Positions 59,949 through 64,000 of a DNA stretch of 64,000 nt are shown here, one piece after another. Positions within the stretch are counted from its first letter, which is position 1. Each line of letters begins with the position of its first letter. Both the position numbers and the translations under genes were made by a program. The notes beneath the pieces were generated by a model. The model was not told where the DNA came from, searched no databases, and worked only from the letters and a program-made list of their open reading frames with translations. The stretch comes from Nitrospira sp. GTDB lineage: Bacteria; Nitrospirota; Nitrospiria; Nitrospirales; Nitrospiraceae. The stretch is from positions 62,001 to 126,000 of the forward strand of contig JACOEM010000005.1 in NCBI GenBank assembly GCA_024998565.1. Reading direction: 5' to 3'.

Positions 59949-61073
59949 ATGGCGCATTCGTATACACCAGGTCTGACCGTCACCGAACGAACCACCGTTC
60001 GCCGGAGGCGTATCCTGCCGCTGCCCGGGACCGTCCTGGTCAAGGTGGGGGACGCGGTGCACGCCGATACGGCGGTGGCCCGCGCCGAGTTGCCGGGCAA
60101 GGTCGTCCCGCTCAACCTGGCCAACCAGCTGGGCATCGCGCCGGATGAGATCAACGACTACCTGATCAAGAAGGAAAACGATGCCGTCCAGAAAGACGAC
60201 GTGCTGGCGGAGAATAAACCGTTCATCAAATGGTTTAAGACGGAAATTCGCTCGCCCATCACCGGCAAGGTGGAGTCCGTCTCCACCATCACCGGGCAGA
60301 TTCTGTTGCGGGAACCACCGCGGATCCTCGAATTGCGCGGCTACATCGACGGCTCGATCGTCGACGTGCACCCCGAACAGGGCGTGACGGTCGAAACCTC
60401 CTGCAGTCTGGTGCAGGGCATCTTCGGCATCGGCGGGGAGACCAGCGGAGAATTGGTCATGGGTGTCACGGCGCCGGATCATCCCCTGATGCCTGAGCAG
60501 TTGACGCCGGCGATGAAAGGTAAGATCGTGATCGGGGGCGCGTTCCTCTCCGCCGCCACCATGACCCGCGCGAAGGAACTCGGCGTCATCGGTCTCGTCG
60601 TCGGCGGGATTCACGACAAAGATCTGCGCGCGCTCCTCGGGTATGATCTGGGCGTGGCCATTACCGGCACCGAGCAGGTGGGCTTCACGTTGATCCTGAC
60701 GGAAGGCTTCGGCACGATCCCGATGGCGCCCAAGACGTTTGCGTTGCTGTCCGCCCAGGCCGGGCACAAGGCCTCTGTTTCTGGCGCGACGCAAATCCGC
60801 GCCGGCGTGATTCGTCCGGAAATCATCATTCCACAGACCTCACACACCGCCGCCCGGCCGGACCGGGTCGAGCGCGAAGGGATTCAACTCGGCGATCCCG
60901 TGCGGATCATCCGCGATCCGTTGTTCGGCAAGATCGGGGCAGTGTCCGGATTGCCGTCGGAGCTCAGAGCGATCCCGACGGAAAGTGAAGTCCGCGTACT
61001 CGAAGTCCGCTTTCCCGACGGCACGACCACCGTGGTGCCCCGCGCCAACATCGAAGTGATCGAGGGAGCATGA
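59949..61073 (+). CDS. Uncharacterised protein with barrel-sandwich-like N-terminus
   Basis: 374 residues, no signal or membrane segment. Residues about 18-130 have the strand pattern of lipoyl/RnfC-N barrel-sandwich folds (ILPLPGTVLVKVGDAVHADTAVARAELPGKVV; IRSPITGKVESVSTITGQILL), but no lipoyl or biotin Lys motif. A Gly-rich central part (KGKIVIGGAFLSAATMTRAKELGVIGLVVGGI) resembles a nucleotide- or ligand-binding Rossmann-like segment. The end (GDPVRIIRDPLFGKIGAVSGL...) has a KOW-like look. It ends in an ATGA overlap with the next gene. The function is unknown. Confidence 0.75.
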   Translation: MAHSYTPGLTVTERTTVRRRRILPLPGTVLVKVGDAVHADTAVARAELPGKVVPLNLANQLGIAPDEINDYLIKKENDAVQKDDVLAENKPFIKWFKTEIRSPITGKVESVSTITGQILLREPPRILELRGYIDGSIVDVHPEQGVTVETSCSLVQGIFGIGGETSGELVMGVTAPDHPLMPEQLTPAMKGKIVIGGAFLSAATMTRAKELGVIGLVVGGIHDKDLRALLGYDLGVAITGTEQVGFTLILTEGFGTIPMAPKTFALLSAQAGHKASVSGATQIRAGVIRPEIIIPQTSHTAARPDRVEREGIQLGDPVRIIRDPLFGKIGAVSGLPSELRAIPTESEVRVLEVRFPDGTTTVVPRANIEVIEGA

Positions 61074-62317
61074 TCCGCATACAGCCTCGCCTTCGCATTC
61101 TGTCCCTCGCCATCGCGATGCTCGCGTGCCTCCCGTCGCTCCTCTTGGCACAGACCCTCCCGCAGCAGCTTCGGGTCATCGACACACCCAGCGACGGAGG
61201 AGGCAGCCTCACGGTTCTCTGGGCTCCCTCGGCCAGCGACAGCGCCGCATGGAAGTATCAAATCCTGCTGCATGAGGGCAGCGTGCCTTCCGACCCATCC
61301 GCATGGAAAGTCGTGGCGGAATTTCCGTCCAACACCCGCTATGTCCGCGAGGGCAAGACCGCCTGGTGGACAAGATCCGGCGCCCCCGGCGACCACATCT
61401 TCCTGCTCAAGAACGGAAAAGGCATCGAGCTCAAGGCGGCCCAGTCCTACGCCGTCACCGTCGCGGCGATGAACGGCCAGGAACGATTCATCGCGTTGCC
61501 GATCGTCGCCTCGCCTGAACCGAACTGGATGAACTGGAACCAAGTGAACAACCTGGTGCTGGCCTTGATGTTCGGCGGCATCGTGTTTTACGCCATCAAC
61601 CTGGCCAAGCGGAAAGAGATCTTCTTACGGCGTATTCCCGGGCTGGATGCCGTCGATGAAGCCATCGGGCGCGCCACGGAATTGGGCAAGCCGATCCTCT
61701 ACATGACCGGGGCGCACGACATGAACGACCCTTCGACCATCGCCGCCGCCGTCATCCTGGGGCGCGTGGCCAAGAAGGCCGCCGCGTATGAGACCGAGTT
61801 GCTGGTCCCGCACCGCGAGCCGATCACCATGGCCGTCTGCCAGGAAATTACCAAACAAGCGTATATGGAAGCCGGCAAGCCGGATCTCTTCAAGGACGAC
61901 GCGAACTTTTTCATTACGAGCGACCAGTTCAGTTACACCGCGGCGGTAGACGGTATCATGCTGCGCCGAAAACCGGCGGCCAACTTTTTCATGGGCTCAT
62001 ACTTTGCCGAATCGCTGTTGCTGACGGAAACCGGCGCCAGCACCGGCGCGATTCAAATCGCCGGGACCGACTCCGATCACCAGCTGCCGTTCTTCGTCAC
62101 GACCTGCGACTACACCCTGATCGGCGAAGAACTCTATGCCGCCAGCGCCTACCTGTCGAAAGAGCCGATCCAGATCGGCACCCTGCGCGGCCAGGACTTG
62201 GGCAAGGCGTTCGTCTTGGGCGTGATCGGAGTCGGAACGTTGCTGGCCACGCTCGCCGTCATCACCGGCAACAACTGGGCGCAACCGCTGCTCGACCTCT
62301 TCAAGGATCTCAAATGA
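61070..62317 (+). CDS. DUF6754-like membrane protein
   Basis: 415 residues. A signal peptide or first membrane segment (about 1-28), a beta-sandwich (fibronectin-like) domain outside (about 35-145), a membrane segment (near 163-181), and a cytoplasmic-looking domain with GKPILYMTGAHDMNDPSTIAAAVILGRVAKKAAAYETELLVP, then a C-terminal membrane segment (near 378-400). This resembles DUF6754 proteins, of unknown role. The start and stop both overlap neighbouring genes (ATGA), indicating translational coupling in the MutL-like operon. Confidence 0.78.
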   Translation: MIRIQPRLRILSLAIAMLACLPSLLLAQTLPQQLRVIDTPSDGGGSLTVLWAPSASDSAAWKYQILLHEGSVPSDPSAWKVVAEFPSNTRYVREGKTAWWTRSGAPGDHIFLLKNGKGIELKAAQSYAVTVAAMNGQERFIALPIVASPEPNWMNWNQVNNLVLALMFGGIVFYAINLAKRKEIFLRRIPGLDAVDEAIGRATELGKPILYMTGAHDMNDPSTIAAAVILGRVAKKAAAYETELLVPHREPITMAVCQEITKQAYMEAGKPDLFKDDANFFITSDQFSYTAAVDGIMLRRKPAANFFMGSYFAESLLLTETGASTGAIQIAGTDSDHQLPFFVTTCDYTLIGEELYAASAYLSKEPIQIGTLRGQDLGKAFVLGVIGVGTLLATLAVITGNNWAQPLLDLFKDLK

Positions 62318-62964
62318 TGTTCCTTCGCCGACAGTTGCCGTTGCTCATTACGATGGTCACCGGCCTCGTCATGGCCGCGCAGTACTACGTGCCGCATCCG
62401 GCCTCGGAACAACTGCTGACCACCGTGACCAAATGGCTGCAGATCATCGGCGGCTTCGCGCTCGTGCTGGGCATTACCAGCCTCTTTCACGTGCATGCGT
62501 CCAAAATCCGGCGGAAGGAAGCCGGATGGGCCTACAGCCTCGTCCTCTATGTCGGCATGCTCGGCACCATCATCGTGGGGCTCTGGAACGGCGGCAAGGA
62601 AAGTATCGACGGGGCGCTGACGTCTTTTGGATGGGTCTACTCCTACACCCTCGTGCCGCTGCAAGGGACCATGTTCGCGATCCTGGCTTTCTTCATCGCC
62701 TCCGCCGCCTACCGGTCGTTCCGGGCGCGCAGCCGCGAGGCGGCGGTATTGTTGGTGGCCGCCGTCATTGTGATGATGGGCCGGGTGCCGCTCGGGGAAT
62801 ACCTGTTGCCGATCAGCGGGGACCTCTCCAGCTGGATTCTGAATGTCTTAAACGCGTCTGTGCGGCGCGCCATTTTGATCGGCGTCAGCCTGGGCGCGAT
62901 CGCCCTCTCGTTCAAGATCATCTTCGGCGTCGAGCGGTCGTATCTGGGCGGAGGCAAAGAATAA
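62314..62964 (+). CDS. Polytopic membrane protein of the MutL-like operon
   Basis: 216 residues with six predicted hydrophobic segments (about 9-25, 38-55, 72-92, 110-132, 143-165, 183-205). No transporter signature is recognised. The start overlaps the DUF6754-like stop by four bases. A 152-nt spacer with GTGAAACGT-type repeats follows before the next gene, which continues the series on the same strand. Confidence 0.75.
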   Translation: MMFLRRQLPLLITMVTGLVMAAQYYVPHPASEQLLTTVTKWLQIIGGFALVLGITSLFHVHASKIRRKEAGWAYSLVLYVGMLGTIIVGLWNGGKESIDGALTSFGWVYSYTLVPLQGTMFAILAFFIASAAYRSFRARSREAAVLLVAAVIVMMGRVPLGEYLLPISGDLSSWILNVLNASVRRAILIGVSLGAIALSFKIIFGVERSYLGGGKE

Positions 62965-62965
62965 C

Positions 62966-63105
62966 GCGTGAGACGTGAAAGGTTAGAGGTGAAACGTAAG
63001 TGCCCTCCTCTCGACTCTCTACCGTCTGACGTTTTACGTTTGACGTTTCACGGGGCACGGAGTGCCCGCTTTCCCTTTCACGTTTCACCTTTTACGTTTC
63101 ACGTC
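62966..63105. repeat. GTGAAACGT/ACGTTTCAC repeat cluster with hairpin
   Basis: Many short units, such as GACGTGAAAGG and GAGGTGAAACGTAAG on the left and GACGTTTTACGTTTGACGTTTCAC and TTTCACGTTTCACCTTTTACG on the right, give an imperfect long inverted repeat. Between the right-hand units is a hairpin GGGCAC-gga-GTGCCC (63053-63067). It fills the spacer inside the operon. Related clusters lie at 48641-48724 and 54615-54683. Confidence 0.65.
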
Positions 63106-63116
63106 CGGGAGCAAGC

Positions 63117-63962
63117 GTGACCTTCGCTGAACGCATGTTGCGGATCGACCGGCGGATCATCTTTCTGGTGATCGGTCTCTGTACGCTCCTGCCGTTGCTC
63201 TTTCCCGTGGGACTGCCCATCAAGATTTCGTCGGAAGTGCGCGGGGTCTACGACTACATCGAAGGTTTGCCCGAAGGGTCGGTCTTCCTGTTATCGCTGG
63301 ACTTCGATCCCGCGTCCAAACCCGAGCTCTATCCGCAGGCCATCGCGATCCTGCGTCATGCCTTCAAGAAGAATCTGCGCGTGGTCGCCATGACCCTCTG
63401 GGTGTCCGGAACCGGGTTGGCCGATCAAATCCTGTCGCAAACCGCGAAGGAAGCGGGCAAGGAAAACGGGAAGGACTATGTCTTCCTGGGCTGGAGTCCC
63501 GGCGGCAGCGCCGTGATCCTGAACATGGGGCAGGACCTCTACAACGCCTTCCCGGCGGACTATGGCGGCAAGGCAACCAAGGGCCTGCCGGTGCTGGCCG
63601 GGGTGCAGAACCTGCGCGATGTGACCTATGCGGTGAGTTTGGGTGCAGGCAATCCCGGGGTCGAAGCCTGGTACGTCTTCGGCAAGGACAAATATAAGTT
63701 CGAACTCGGAGGCGGCTGCACCGGCGTCATTGCGCCCGGCCTCTATCCGTTGCTACGCAGCGGCCAGATCAACGGCTTGATCGGCGGCTTGCGCGGAGCG
63801 GCGGAATACGAAACCTTGATCGGGCAGAAGGGGAAAGCGGTCGCCGGGATGGATGCGCAATCGGCCACGCACCTCGCCATCATCGTGCTCGTTGCCATCT
63901 GTAACATCTTTTACTTCTCGTTGCGGCGGCAGCAGCGCCGGCACGACGGGATAGGATCGTAG
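63117..63962 (+). CDS. Membrane-anchored hypothetical protein of the MutL-like operon
   Basis: 281 residues from GTG (GGGAGCAAGC upstream). A first membrane segment (about 14-32) and a last one (about 254-271) flank an alpha/beta domain with SVFLLSLDFDPASKPELYPQA and GLADQILSQTAKEAGKENGKDYVFLGWSPGGSAVILNMG. No family is recognised beyond its neighbourhood. A partial gene begins 5 nt after the stop. Confidence 0.72.
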   Translation: MTFAERMLRIDRRIIFLVIGLCTLLPLLFPVGLPIKISSEVRGVYDYIEGLPEGSVFLLSLDFDPASKPELYPQAIAILRHAFKKNLRVVAMTLWVSGTGLADQILSQTAKEAGKENGKDYVFLGWSPGGSAVILNMGQDLYNAFPADYGGKATKGLPVLAGVQNLRDVTYAVSLGAGNPGVEAWYVFGKDKYKFELGGGCTGVIAPGLYPLLRSGQINGLIGGLRGAAEYETLIGQKGKAVAGMDAQSATHLAIIVLVAICNIFYFSLRRQQRRHDGIGS

Positions 63963-63966
63963 CCGC

Positions 63967-64000
63967 ATGGATCTTTCGTTCGACGTCATTCTCGGCGCCT
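63967..64000 (+). CDS. Partial gene, start of the next operon member
   Basis: The first 11 codons (MDLSFDVILGA) are in the window, 5 nt after the previous stop. The hydrophobic beginning suggests another membrane protein but this is only a hint. Confidence 0.4.
   Translation, partial: MDLSFDVILGA

Noticed and set aside
1-64000. tRNA, rRNA, riboswitch or prophage genes
   Set aside because: I looked for tRNA arm signatures, a TPP element before thiE, and integrase or phage structural genes, and saw none; a dedicated covariance-model search was not possible here.

Overview
The window reads as a high-GC, gene-dense chromosomal segment of a Nitrospira-like bacterium (phylum Nitrospirota). This is an inference from gene content and style: a large-type PstC with a beta-propeller insert, the citrate synthase, fumarase and malic enzyme set, a ClpC, a stand-alone GlmL/MutL-like ATPase operon, and short dispersed inverted-repeat elements. 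No rRNA, tRNA, CRISPR array, transposase or phage gene was recognised.

Region 1 (1-15 kb) is a phosphate-starvation island. It holds pstS-pstC-pstA (minus strand, pstA running off the left edge), three response regulators, a PsiE-family membrane protein with a 38-residue membrane peptide in front of it, two tandem PstS-like binding proteins followed by a lipoprotein, and a phosphate-selective-type porin. Six intergenic sites carry GTTAAC/GTAAC-like half-sites spaced 11 bp apart, each 65-125 nt before a start codon. This is the geometry of a PhoB box and it ties the island into one probable regulon. Two of the three response regulators have degenerate receivers, and a 56-residue ORF looks like the remains of another pstS gene.

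Region 2 (15-33 kb) is mixed: a Pal lipoprotein, a 1232-residue fusion of a DUF255/YyaL-type protein with an aldo/keto reductase, a lysine-rich tandem-repeat secreted protein, an ACT-domain malic enzyme, a putative Na+/H+ antiporter, a J-domain protein, RNase D, an ArsC/Spx-like protein, citrate synthase, Hsp20, class II fumarase, an FAD/NAD(P) oxidoreductase and NAD kinase. The malic enzyme, citrate synthase and fumarase point to central C4/C6 acid metabolism.

Region 3 (33-54 kb) is housekeeping: clpC, tsaD, hflX, nth, yicC, gmk, rpoZ, coaBC, a TPR protein, aroQ, efp, accB, accC, thiE, bioD, an SDR, putA and an acyl desaturase. Two genes, hflX and thiE, lack a canonical start codon where the reading frame and ribosome-binding site put it. 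A 125-bp inverted-repeat element lies directly against the 5' end of thiE.

Region 4 (54-64 kb) holds mrp, a Rieske protein and small conserved hypotheticals, then an operon with a strong sigma70-type promoter (57482-57510). That operon encodes a small protein, a GlmL/MutL-type ASKHA ATPase without any glutamate mutase, a barrel-sandwich-like protein, a DUF6754-like membrane protein and further membrane proteins with ATGA overlaps. It continues past the right edge and is the best candidate here for an undescribed system.
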